Source: Rhopalosiphum padi
Taxonomy: Eukaryota > Arthropoda > Insecta > Hemiptera > Aphididae
Assembly (NCBI RefSeq): GCF_020882245.1
Contig: NC_083597.1
Coordinates: 40,898,652-40,962,651, forward strand
DNA: 64,000 bases
Direction of reading: 5' to 3'
Both the position numbers and the translations under genes were made by a program. Numbering within the stretch: the first letter of the stretch is position 1; each line of letters starts with the position of its first letter. Below, one piece after another: positions 25,930 to 37,138 of this stretch. The notes below the pieces were generated by a model, which saw only the letters and a list, made by a program, of their open reading frames with translations, ran no database searches and was not told where the DNA came from.

Positions 25930-28900
25930 CTGTGTGCTGACCCGTTAACGGTTAAATTCACGAAAACTCGTTGTGTACAAAAGCTAAATCGGACAAAACT
26001 GAAACCTTTTCTCGTTTTTCCATTTTTTTTTTCAACCGTCGCTGCATGTAAGAGAGAAAGAAATGTTTATACAAAAAGAAACAAACAAACCACAATATAT
26101 AATATATACACTGCACTACGCGCACGCACATTCGCGTGTGACCATTCCGTCGTGACAAATGAACAAGCTGACTCCACCGTTTGGAAAAGACAGAGAAAGA
26201 GTGAGAGCGAGAAAGAGTGATTGCGAGGGGAAAAATAACAAGAAGTTTTAGGAGAAAGCCGAAATACGCGCACTTGTGCCGTGGTACCCGCCGCCGCATA
26301 TAAATATAGCGTCTCGGGCCGCAATATGTTGTACCGAAATAAACGATGCGGCACTGATAAAAGACGTGTACACGGCGAACAACACATAAAGATCTTATAT
26401 ACATACCGTAAACGCGGTTATGGTCGGTATGTTGTTTTTATCATGTACGCGTAAATCCTCTGCACAAATTATTACACGCACGAGAATATTGTATACCAGT
26501 TTGGGTGCGGGCGGCAGCCGAACGAGCTGATGGTATCTCGCGCCGGTGCTCGGCCATATCATCGAGCATCGGTCCGGCGAGTAAACGGTGTAATATAATG
26601 TGTTATCCGCAGTCCGACCTGCAGTTACGTATAACACTGCGGTATTATAGTTCGGCATTTGACTGATTTTCCACCAAAGTTCCGGTCGTACGTTGGAATG
26701 GGTAGGTGTCCATCGCACAATCACCTCATGTCCGAATTTCGGGTGAACTTCCATAGTCGGCCACCGGTAAGATACCATAGCACCGTGGCTTTCGTCCGGA
26801 AACAATATTTGAACTGTATTGTTATATAATCGTGACCAACACGGTTGTAGAACAATTCTTAGCACACACGCGAATCAAAATATTTTAAACTTGGATGTAT
26901 TACTGTCGATATAGTATCGTTCACGTATGAGAAACGAAAATTGAGAATTTTGGAACCAGTGTAATTTGAAAAATAAATTTATATGATCATATCTATATAT
27001 TTATGTTACTTGAACCTTGACAGTACGTTTTTTATAGATCTTTTTTTAATTTTCAAACCATTTGATATTTCGATCTAAAACGTTTTATCATTTTTGTTCC
27101 AGAACTATAACTATGAATTTTTTTCGGAATATTTTAAAAATCATTCAAGTCGTTTATATATTATTATTATTTAATCTCACAACATAACAGATTAAAACAA
27201 ATAACCGTAGTCCGAATAGAGCAATTTTTCCGTATATTATTTAATTTATTTCGGTGAGTACTGTTTTGGTGTTATTGTTATTATTGACGAACCCGTTAAA
27301 ATGTCGTCTCTTCGTTTATGGGATTTTACTTAATAAGTTATAGATAACACTCATCTATAATCTGAAATAAGGGAGTTTAACATTTCAAGGTGTAAAAAAG
27401 AAAATATTTTGACTCGTTTTGTGACCACACGTTACACAAACAATTGGGGCAGTTCATTTTAAATACCCGTGTCTCGACCAAAACCGTTATATTATGTAAC
27501 GAACAAACGACACTTGAGGTTTGCTCGATTTCTTCATTTGTTCGTAACGTATTGTGATAGACCCTGTACATAGTAATAATAAAATACATAGCGTGCCAAA
27601 AATATGCACTGTTTTGGTTTGATGTGAATCACGCTAAACCTCCAATTTAAAATTAGTAATATATTCGCGATGCACTTCGTAAGATAATAACGCGTTAGTG
27701 TACAGACGTGATTGCGTGTCATGTATTTTAATCCGATTTTTACAATCCTAACCTGAAATTCACCGGTCTGATGCCACCGCGTATAAGATTAATCCGTTTA
27801 TTTCGATTCGATCCCAGCGAGTTTACATCCGTCACCTTCGCCATATTGTTGTATTGCCTCCCTCCGCGTACAGACAAGTGAATATTTTTCACGCATATGA
27901 CGCCGTCGCTTCGTAAACGGTCTGGTGACTCGGTCATTGAATTTACTAAACATATACGATATGGAGAACCATCTTCCGACGAAAATCCTTTGAATTAATT
28001 GTTATATAAGCAATCTCTATAAAGTCATACGGTAATATTTTTCGTATTTTTATATAATTATTTTACCTGACCTAAACTGATCGTCGTCAGTAATAGCACA
28101 CTTGAATGTGAACATCATATATTTTATACGATGCGATTTTCATTAATATTCTGCGCCTTTATCAACCTATCGATATCGAACACAACAATTTACTGGATCG
28201 TTTCGTTTTTGATTGATATAGTGATAGTTTCAGCCTGTACGACGCACACTATGACCTATAGGTAATATAACAGAAGTGTCATCGATTGATGAATAAATAT
28301 AAGCCATGGCCGTGTTCTGATAATTAAATTTAAATAATATTGCAGTGGCACGGCGGAGAGTAAGTTAAAAGAAAAATAAACAAATATTCGGCTAAAGAGG
28401 AAGCAACAAACATTTTAAATTCGTGTAAATACTAAAACAATAATGGAAAGTGAATAACTTCTGAGAAAAAATAAACATCTTTACATAAACGCACTCCTAC
28501 AAATATTATAAAGTGAATAGTATCTTAAGTGCTCTATTGTGTAAGCGCGTTTCTGTTGGCAAAAACACATTCATTTTCAATATTAATGCCTTACATAATA
28601 TCGATTTAGCAAAATTACGAATGACGATTTCGTTTTATATTTTTTTTCGTTTGTTTACACGCCACTCACGTAAGCGCCGGCGTTATTTTATATATTATTT
28701 TTAACATAATTGTTGTTACAGTATATTATTATTATTATTATTATTATTTTGCGGTTTATTTCGTTCTAAAATATGAGTATATGCATTACAGATGACTTAA
28801 AAGCATGTACCAAATGAGTAATTGAGTTAACGATATCAATGAATTTATTTTTATTGTAAATACGTTTAGTTTGAGAACTCTAAACATGTAACGTCATTAA

Positions 28901-31900
28901 TATTATGTAACGCAGAGGTGTGCGCACGCATCGTGTATCGTATCATAATGACATTTTCAACTAAACGAAGTACCGCGTACCTGTAGTCATTAAATTATCA
29001 TGTACATTGTACATTTATTACAAAATTCAATCACAATATTATGTACAATAGCACAATATTTCGTTGAATATTAAAAACATGACGAAAACTTTGTTTTCCG
29101 CCCAAACTTTTTATAAGTGTTCTATTTTTGAAACGGTCGTTTTATTTTTAAACAAAATCGCGAGCTCTTAACAATCAAACCGTATTAATATAATTATAAG
29201 ACTTCAATGTTAATAATAATATTAAAACGCAGGTATATTTATTTATTTTAAATGATAATCATATTATTGTTCTTTGAAAAATTAAGGAAACCTTTTGTGT
29301 TTTACATCATCGTGGGCATAATCTAAACAATTGTATTTCATAGAGCTACTGCTAAGGATTAATGTAAATCCTAAAAACACAGTAAAACTATGAAGTAGAA
29401 GCACATAATATTAGGAATGTCATCAGAAGTCAACTAAGATTATTGAATGAATTCACCGTAAATGTTCATGAATGTTAGTTAAAAAAAAAAAAAATGCCAC
29501 AGTGTACAAATACTATGACAATATTATTATATTAAGGTTCTTTTGACGTCTCCAATTCAATGAGCCAACACGCCTGAGTAATTCATGTGTCTTGGACGTA
29601 CCGTGGCGATTCAATATGCCATTGCGGGATAACATAACCCATAAATATTGGTAGTTATAATGTGTCACCCAAGGGGCTATACCGGATTACTATAATATTC
29701 ATACTCGACTCTGAAGAGACTTCCCCGAGGGTGATCCTCCGTTTCACGTTTACCTGGAAAACACCAAAAGTAAAATTGGCAATCCTATATCCCCGCGGTC
29801 GCTACGCTGTCATAGAATATGCACATAGTTTAAAATACTTTCATATTTTCGAATTCCCGCGCGTGAATGAAGGAAGATACGGTAATTCTAACTTATCAAA
29901 AGCATTACCGAAAAAATTGTGAACACAACTTTTAAATAATTAGTTAGGTATTTAGAAAAACTGCGTTTTGGTTATTATAGATTTGTAAAATATTCATGAA
30001 AGTATCTACGGAATTGATTTTATTGTAATTTATTAAAACAGTGATAAAATTAATATTCATTTATATGCGCTTTTACGGCAACTCTAAATCTTCATCGAAC
30101 ACATGTTTTAATTATATATACCTACCTATTTATAATGTTTAATAATATTTTGTAGTATTACGTTATTTTTTTTTTATTGTTTCATATTATTTTACCACAG
30201 ATTACAGTTCGTAGAAAAATTAATCAAAAACCATTTAACCTAAAACTAAAAACATTTTTCATTAGTTCGTTTGATTGAATTTAGAGTTTATTTTTATTGT
30301 TGAGCTTTGGAATGAATTTAAAATCATTTAGAAAATATTTATTTTCAACGAACGACAAACACTATACGGCCTGACGTGTAGAAACTTTGTTACAAGCTGG
30401 TTCAATTGATTTCTGTTCGATCGTGAGAAATAACACACGGCCCGAATTTCTGATAGGCCAAACTATTTAAATGGTTCGCTGTTTCTACTCCTTTGCGTTT
30501 CCAAAAAGTTTTGATCATAAAAACCGTGAGGAGTTTCGATTGAACTTTTCACTACGACTTTTCCGATATTTCTGAGACTTCCCAGATTTTGATTGGTAAT
30601 AATATTCTTTCGTCCTTCCAAAACATTTGTCCCGCAGCAATTATTCTTCAAAGTCTCTCAAATCCCCATGTCCAATACACTTGCACGTCCTCAACACAAA
30701 TCATGAACACAACATTTTTATATATTTTTGTATATGTATTATATTCACGTGGTATAAATATGTGTATGTGTAAAATATATTTATCGTCCACGCCATAAAT
30801 TGTGTGCAATAGCCGTGCAAATACGTGTTTCCCCAGCATCAACGTCAATCGGTTGCTTTTTTCTCCTTCGTCTAGACACTGTGAGAAACGTATAGTATAC
30901 TTTGTCGTCACACTAGTGCCCGTAAAAATATATTATATCGTGTGACCAAATAGTAGTTGTATTATTATTTTTCTGTTACCGATATAATATTATCATTTTA
31001 GTTTCTATGATATTTTTATTTTTATCCTTATCCGTTAAAAAGTCTTTTGAATAGTTAAATACCTACTAATTATTCAATTTACTATTCAATACATAAATAC
31101 TTAAATAAGTCGTCGTAATATTGATACAAAATTATGTTATTTACATTTTGGTGGTTATATTACATTGACTGTTTATTTTTAAAATATTTCTCAGAAAATG
31201 TATTGTGTAATATGTTTCGATAACGAAAATAGTTTTTGTGTCAAGTACCTATTATACAGTTTTCAGGTGACTGTAAAATCAAAGTTTAAAAAAAAAATAG
31301 GTAATACGAATATAGCCATAATTTTAACTGCGAACACGGCTTTTTTTTCTAGCCATAAATTAACTACACTGATAGGCTATTGAGTTCTGTATTTTATCGC
31401 GTAATGTATTCCCCATTCAATTTTCATTCACATGGCATTTATTCACTAATGTTTATGGTTTAGTGTGTCTGAAGTAGCAGTGATAGCGCAGATATAATTT
31501 AGTGCTGAACAACACAGAATCTGGATCAATCCATGTTCAGATTACATATTATACGGATGGTTCCGGATCGAAACAAACGTTATAATCCCTTTAATCGAGA
31601 TTTAAATTATAAATCCAGATTATATTATAATAATACGATTATTATTTATTTTTATCTTTAATGATGCAAAAAAATAGTATTTAATTATTAAGTTATTAAT
31701 AATTGTTGTGTATGGTTTATACATTTATCTAAATAATATAAAATAAATACATAATGAACACATTCAAATATTATAATTACATTAAATATTTTAGATTGTA
31801 TACGTTTAGTATTTAGTTTATATAGTGTGCCAATGTATAGACATAGAACATTTCTAGTTTCTACTTTTTACCTCTAGTTCATTTTAGAAAATGTAATTGA

Positions 31901-34900
31901 TTATATGCGAAACCTAAATTGACAGATTTAGATCTGAGAATACGAATAAAACGGATTGAACTGAAATTAAAAATATATTTGGAATCCGGATTGGCCAAAA
32001 TATTGCTCAACACTAAAATAATATTTTGATTTTTATTTAGGTCATTTGTAATGATGGATTTTCCAAATGTGTGATTCCAAACATCGTGCAATAATTATAG
32101 TATTATTTTGTTTATCATTTTATTTACTCCAAATGTTTGTTAAATTCTTAATTTTTGTTCCTTAGTTAAAAATATACTTGTAAATATCGTTTTTGTATAT
32201 GCATTTTTACTTATGAATTAACTAAGTTAAAATGTTTTTTTAATTTTTTATTTTGATCCGGAAAATAATTAAGTTTTTTGCTAATTTTGCGATTAGACAA
32301 AAGTGCCTAGAAAAGATTATGGTTGCAAATTCAAATATTCCATGAGTGATGTTGACGGAATCAGATTGTATTTAACGTAAACGTTATGGCTGTATCTACT
32401 AATATTAATGAAAATTGGAACAGGGTAATTAATATGATTGTGCTGTACTAAATTGGTAATATTACACTATATTTTATACTGTAACTAATTTATAAATCAG
32501 ATTAATTAACCTGTAATACATATTTAACTATGATATACCAGAGTTCAAAGCTACGAGTTATGAATGTGTTATAGTTAGTGAAAAACATCATTAAATTATA
32601 TTATTTAAATATTTTATAACAAATCATATTTCATAAAATAAAGAAGAATACCTTTAGTTATTATATAAATAATAAAAAACTAATGAAAATGTAAGGTTAA
32701 ACAAAATCTATTGGCCAATAATTAAAATTCTATTCAGTCTTCTTAAATATTATGATTTTAACCGAAACAATACAAAAATAAATTTATCATATCGTGCACA
32801 ATAAATTGTAATTTTTGTAATACAATAGGTGTATATTTTTAAATAATCAATATCATCTTTATTGTCTTCATAATTGTTATTGACGTTTAATTTTCCATTG
32901 ACCAAAGTTTATATTTTATCGAAAATGTGTATTATAATAATGTTTAAAATTCATAGAAAAAATTGTTTTAACCGACAAAAAAATATATATAATGTAATAT
33001 AGAAATATAAAATCAATTGAAATATTAATCTGGTTCTTTACGATATTTAACGTGATACAAATGCTTTTTTTTATTTTATTTTAAATATAAATGGAAATGT
33101 ATACCTATAGCGTTTTTTTATTCTAAAGGTATAAAAAATTTTCTTGATTATGTTTAAACATCATTAAATTAAAAAAAAATATTGAACTTCGCTCATTTTT
33201 AACTTTGTCACCGTCCAGAATCATCTGAAACACATATCAGTCGTATCATCTTATCTTAAATTATAATTGTTCAGGCACACAAAATATTACTTAATAGTTA
33301 TTATTGTTAAACAATTTTAAATATGACGCTTTTTTTTGAGAATGCTAAACATGAAATAAATTAAAAACTGAAAACAACGTGTGTTAGACAAATATTTTGA
33401 TATTATTTCATTATGCTGACAATATTCAGTATAATTTGTTTCTGTTCGCCAAGAGGCATAAAATATATAGTTAGTATGATTAGTAATAAATTACAAATTT
33501 TCGATTTACTGATAATACCAACAATCTTACCATATTTTCATTATAACAACATTATATGCATAGCTATAAGCTATATCACATTATATTATTATTATAAAGC
33601 CTATTAGTGTAACTTAAAAACGTGCAAAAAAAAATCAAACGTTTTCAGTGAATAATTAAATCATAAAATCACATAGATACATAATATTTAAACTTCAAAT
33701 CTTACATACTAAAATATCTGTGAACTATTTCTCGTTCAAGAAATTTCTAACATACGTTTTGGAATGGTTGGACCGACGTTGAAGTAAAAATGAGTGAGTT
33801 TTAGTATCCATAAATGTTCCAGGCTCATTCTAAGTGTTTTTATTTATACTCGTGCTTCTTATATTTTTGCTTAATAATTATTTAGAGTGCTTTAAATCGA
33901 TATCGGTCGTATCCGTCCGCTAGATATTATAGAAAATACATTTAAAAAGTTATAAAATGATATTTATGAAGTCCATCGTATATAGAATATTGTATTTAGG
34001 CCTACTATAAGAATCATAATAAATTACATCATTTCATAGTCGATCATAAGCTAATTATATTAAAACACATAATATGGCGTTTTAATGGCGAAAAATGGAA
34101 AAATAACCGCATAAATGCTTTATACTCCTATAATATGTTTTTTTTTATTACATAATATATATTATGTAGACAATTTATATTATTCATAAATTATATTATT
34201 GTAACAACATTTTTTCTGTAATATAGATATTTAATATGTATAGAGAGTTAATTTTAAAACTTGGTCAAGCCAGTAAAACAAATATCTGAAACTAATAATA
34301 GCATTTAAAAAAAAAAAAAAAAAAAAACTATTAAAAAAATGTGATAACCAAAAAGTTTTTGGGTATTTTAATAATTATGGATGATACAATATGTTCAAAC
34401 GTCCCTGTTGGGGGGGTAAAAATAATCTCATTTGATCTATATAGCATATTTAAGATAATTAATGTTAACTAGTTATATGGAAACATTTGGAAGTGTATGA
34501 ATGGGCGCCAATTTAAAATAAAAATCTAATTAACCAGTAAGGTAACGGTAAAAAAAAAAAAAGAGAAGGTATATATTATTTTAGTTATATGACTGGACTA
34601 CTAAAGTGTCATAAAAATAAATTTGCATAATTTTACGGCTTGTACAATACATTATTCAGTTAAACAGCATAAAGTTTTACAGGGGAATTTTCCAAAAACG
34701 TTAAATACATATGCCTCAACTATAGGTTGGTACCTATCAGTTTTCTAAGTATGTAAATTGTTATTTCATAATTTTAACATTTTTGAGTATTTTTTTTTTT
34801 CAAGAAAAGACCCAAGAAAATAAAACAAACACAAAGTACCATCTTCAAGAAAATGTTATATTTTTTAAGGTACTGTATATTATTTTAATATGAAAAGATG

Positions 34901-35667
34901 GATGATAAGTGTATACCGAAAAAGTGTTTACAGAAAAAAAACAATTTTAAGACTGAGAGATCGTATCATCTGATTGGAAACTGAAATTGTCCAGTCCATT
35001 AAAAACGTCCAGACAAATAAAAATGATAAACTAAAAATTGAGGAAACTTTTTCGCTATTCAAAATTAAAGTTAATCGTTTTGTAATGTTTATTTTAAATT
35101 AATGAATATAACTTAGATTAAAATATATAATAACAAGGCAAGTCGTTGTATAAATTTAAATTGTAATTTCAGATAAATTACATATTCGGTGTACGATCTA
35201 GAAGTTTTCTTTTTTGAGAGTTAATACGCTGAGAAGAAAACGATTGGATGACAATGCGATGGTACTGTAGATGAAGGTCTACGGGTGCAGCGGCAGATAA
35301 TTTATTCACCTTGGCCATTAAATCCGTTGCAAAGACGTTTTTAATTATAAACTTCTCACAGCGATAGCCACTACACACAATATATATTCCCAGACGACTC
35401 TCCGTTTGTTTTAGACATAAAACTCTGAAAACGACTTTATGAAATAATAATAATACGAATAATAATAATAATAATACTTTTGGAACGGCACCAGATCCCT
35501 GCCGGAACAAAGGAGCACCCTCGATGAGAACTTTGTACAAGTGCGTGCACTATTATAAATTTACATATGGACAGCATCTATTTGCGCTTTGGTCTTAACG
35601 GTACTCTCACGCCCGTAACGATTGTAAGAACAACGGCGAAAACCGACAGTGCCAAGACTTTGAACAT
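25831..35667 (-). CDS. Putative secreted pro-protein, 12-exon gene model (unrecognised family)
   Basis: Twelve minus-strand segments join to a 551-codon frame: 35667-35611, 35530-35478, 35424-35182, 33829-33756, 30878-30792, 30656-30489, 29753-29683, 28100-28067, 27987-27753, 27563-27436, 26813-26407 and 25929-25831. Every junction is GT-AG and every phase fits; the stop is TAG. The product starts with a signal peptide (MFKVLALSVFAVVLTIVTG). It has a basic run SRRRRKK at 144-150 and a furin-type RSKR at 227-230, which suggests a processed secreted precursor. Nine cysteines follow at about 252, 275, 294, 361, 379, 382, 466, 500 and 542, with an NIT sequon at 365. No membrane segment or known domain was recognised. 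Weak sites are the donors GTGGAC, GTTAGG and GTATAG and the acceptor at 30657-30658, so exons 4-8 may be partly wrong. It lies antisense inside the presumed first neuroligin intron. It could also be an orphan effector-like gene, or two genes. Confidence 0.5.
26407..26813 (-). CDS. Nested gene exon 11 (longest)
   Basis: A 407-nt exon, 135 full codons with no stop, behind acceptor AACAATACAG and before donor ACG|GTATGT. It is Trp-, Pro- and Tyr-rich (SYRWPTMEVHP, ELWWKIS, VRLPPAPK), unlike random AT-rich translation. It is the best evidence that this locus codes. Without the splice the frame ends three codons later. Confidence 0.65.
27436..27563 (-). CDS. Nested gene exon 10
   Basis: A 128-nt exon after the good acceptor TATGTACAG. 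It carries the only clear glycosylation sequon (NIT) and ends with NCPNCL before donor GTAACG, phase 1. If unspliced, the frame runs to a TAA at 27377-27379. Confidence 0.5.
27753..27987 (-). CDS. Nested gene exon 9
   Basis: A 235-nt exon open over its whole length (77 full codons) directly after an in-frame stop in the preceding 79-nt intron. Balanced composition, with YRICLVNS, GVICVKN and a GSNRNKRINLIRGG stretch. The donor GTTAGG is non-ideal. Confidence 0.6.
28067..28100 (-). CDS. Nested gene exon 8 (micro-exon)
   Basis: A 34-nt exon between acceptor CATTCAAG and donor GTAAAA, encoding CAITDDDQFRS. It starts in phase 0 and ends in phase 1, and both fit. Alternatively the segment is the start of a shorter gene, using the tandem ATGs at 28113-28118. 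Confidence 0.4.
28724..28748. repeat. (ATT)n microsatellite
   Basis: Perfect ATT triplets in the intron between nested-gene exons 7 and 8. Confidence 0.9.
29683..29753 (-). CDS. Nested gene exon 7
   Basis: A 71-nt exon behind an excellent pyrimidine-rich acceptor (TGTTTTCCAG). Joined to exon 6 it creates an RSKR furin motif across the junction, then EYEYYSNP before donor GTATAG. Phase 0 end. Confidence 0.4.
30489..30656 (-). CDS. Nested gene exon 6
   Basis: A 168-nt exon of 55 codons, with NNCCG near its start and FYDQNFLETQR at its end. The acceptor is weak (TTTGAG) and the donor is GTAGAA. If the donor is skipped, the frame stops seven codons later. Confidence 0.4.
30792..30878 (-). CDS. 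Nested gene exon 5 with basic cleavage run
   Basis: An 87-nt exon after acceptor TTTCTCACAG. In the fitting phase it reads SRRRRKK, then an acidic stretch and TRICTAIAHNLW. Its donor GTGGAC is poor. A second open frame runs on to 30648, so the frame choice rests on chaining. Confidence 0.35.
30900..33750. other. Intronic AT-rich DNA with a possible decayed inverted-repeat element
   Basis: This is the intron between nested-gene exons 4 and 5. A TTTAGTGCTGAACAA motif at about 31498-31513 is matched in inverted orientation by TTGCTCAACACTAAA at about 32006-32022, with further GGAT/ATCC-rich similarity inward. It could be an old inverted-repeat element of about 0.52 kb. No coding was seen. Confidence 0.25.
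33756..33829 (-). CDS. Nested gene exon 4 (tentative)
   Basis: A 74-nt segment between acceptor CACTTAG and a consensus-like donor GTATGT. Two frames are open. The one that fits the flanking phases reads a hydrophobic/aromatic stretch ending NVGPTIPK. It is weaker than exons 3 and 9-11. Confidence 0.35.
33840..35160. other. Intronic AT-rich DNA
   Basis: The intron between nested-gene exons 3 and 4, with long poly-A runs (34308-34327) and no readable gene. Confidence 0.5.
35182..35424 (-). CDS. Nested gene exon 3
   Basis: A 243-nt exon behind the strong acceptor CGTTTTCAG. Its 80 varied codons include GYRCEKF and PVDLHLQYHR. It ends AT|GTAATT in phase 2. An in-frame TAA lies directly past the donor, so a shorter protein ending here is an alternative. 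Confidence 0.5.
35478..35530 (-). CDS. Nested gene exon 2
   Basis: A 53-nt exon after an 80-nt intron with acceptor TACAAAG. It encodes 17 residues plus 2 nt, including one Cys, and ends AA|GTATTA before an intron made mostly of ATT repeats. Confidence 0.4.
35611..35667 (-). CDS. Nested gene exon 1: signal peptide
   Basis: ATG plus 18 codons form a textbook signal peptide, with a Lys near the N-terminus, a Leu/Val/Ala core and a small-residue end (IVTG). It is followed by the donor GTGAGA, phase 0. An unspliced reading would stop after eleven more codons. Confidence 0.5.
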
Positions 35668-35760
35668 GAAATTAATAATCGTCGGTGTAAATGAAAAAAA
35701 AATAATGAGACGCAGTTCCGTTCTCTCCCGGCTACAATCATATCAAAAGGCGAAAATTGC

Positions 35761-35768
35761 GACTGAAT
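35761..35768 (-). promoter_or_regulatory. Initiator-like motif upstream of nested gene
   Basis: On the minus strand ATTCAGTC matches the insect TCAGT initiator, with the A at 35764. That gives a leader of about 97 nt before the ATG at 35667. No TATA box is evident. The leader would contain one short upstream open frame starting at an ATG near 35740. Confidence 0.3.
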
Positions 35769-35769
35769 A

Positions 35770-37130
35770 TTATTTTTCCAGGTCAGCAAAGATCTTATCT
35801 CGCTCAACGCCATAAATCATAAACGCATAAATATATCTAATTCCGTATTCGGAACTTTCTTACGTCAAATTAACGTGTGCCTTTTCATTCAAATGCCGTT
35901 TGAATAAACCAAACCGAGCACGAATTTGATATTGTTGTTATTTTTTTATACGCTTATTAATTCAAGTAATGTATTATAAACAAAAATATTAAAATAACAC
36001 GGATATAATGTATTTCGGAGTATTTTAAATCAGTATGTAATAATTAATATTATAAAATGAGTTATAGTTAAATGGTTTGTTTTTATAGCGATTAAACAAA
36101 CAGATATATAGTTAAAAATTACCAGCTCATTTTTTGCTATAAAATGTAACACTATGATGATAAGTGCAATTTAAATAACTAATCAAATTTATTTACGACT
36201 TTTTGAAAATGCGTTTTAAATCATTGTAATATCCCGTAATGGTTTTCAAATAATTTTACAAACATAAACAATATTATGGTAGCATTGATAATTACTCAAT
36301 TCAATTTATTGATAAATAAAAACAAATTCGTATTACTTAAGATTATAGTATTATCCTTTTTAATTAATTTACGTAAACAAAATACAAGTATTATAATGGC
36401 TCGGAGAATCACTTTTCTTAGAAATACTGTTGTAATATAAGTATAAATTGCCGGAAATGTTCCTTTAAATACCATGCTATTCATATGCGTATACATTGAG
36501 ATGGATTATTACACAATTTTGTTTCCAAAAAAAAAAATAAGATATATTTCTCCAAAATATTATTATGTTTATGAAACTATTGAATTTGTATTGTAATAAG
36601 GCTGCTTTATTAAAGTATCTTGTTAACATTATATTATTATATTTATATGTATATAATATATATTGTATGGATATAGGTGCGCGCAAAATACAATATTGAA
36701 TATATACAACACATAATCGGATTGAATAATATTTGTATTTTATATGACGCATTTTATTAAATTTTCCTAAAAAAATAATGGACAATAATAATATTATATA
36801 TACCATATATTTTTGCATAACTTATTGTCATGAGTAAACGATATTAAATTGCTGTTTTAATTCGAAAACCGTGTTATTTCGGTAATTATATATTGTTTAT
36901 TCGTATTAAAACTTTAAGATATTGAAATTCATGCGGTCCGGTAATTATTTAAAACATTCATCATTCGAGAATTCTACATACATCATTATTATACATAGCA
37001 CACGTCCTTTAAACGTGATGATAACAGCATCTGTTGCAACTACGGAATCACTTACGTATAATTCTTACGATTATTTTGTCGAAAATATTGTTCAGCCTTT
37101 GCACTATTGGTTATTCAAATCGTGATTTTA
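35770..37130. other. AT-rich stretch, no gene seen
   Basis: Upstream of the nested gene. Minus open frames at 36296-36818 are Ile/Tyr/Phe low-complexity strings. Confidence 0.6.
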
Positions 37131-37138
37131 GAGCGCGT
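37131..37138 (+). repeat. Target-site duplication, left copy (GAGCGCGT)
   Basis: Identical to 38012-38019, which flanks the other end of the 873-bp element. Confidence 0.9.

Noticed and set aside
25958..26404. 148-codon minus frame between nested-gene exons 11 and 12
   Set aside because: A second minus frame is open over the same bases and both are Phe/Arg/Ser-rich. It fits better as intron sequence between two in-phase exons.
28131..28265. Plus-strand 44-codon frame starting with a signal-peptide-like hydrophobic stretch
   Set aside because: It is antisense to nested-gene intron sequence beside exon 8, AT-driven hydrophobic, and has no downstream exon support.
29662..29922. 86-codon plus frame with protein-like C-terminal half
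   Set aside because: It is antisense to predicted exon 7, starts at a non-ATG codon, and shows no domain. The minus-strand reading has the stronger splice site.
35182..35540. Reading the 35.2-35.5 kb segment as one unspliced 120-codon protein
   Set aside because: The frame would run through an ATT microsatellite (poly-Leu). Splicing out a 53-nt GT-AG intron there keeps phase and removes the repeat.
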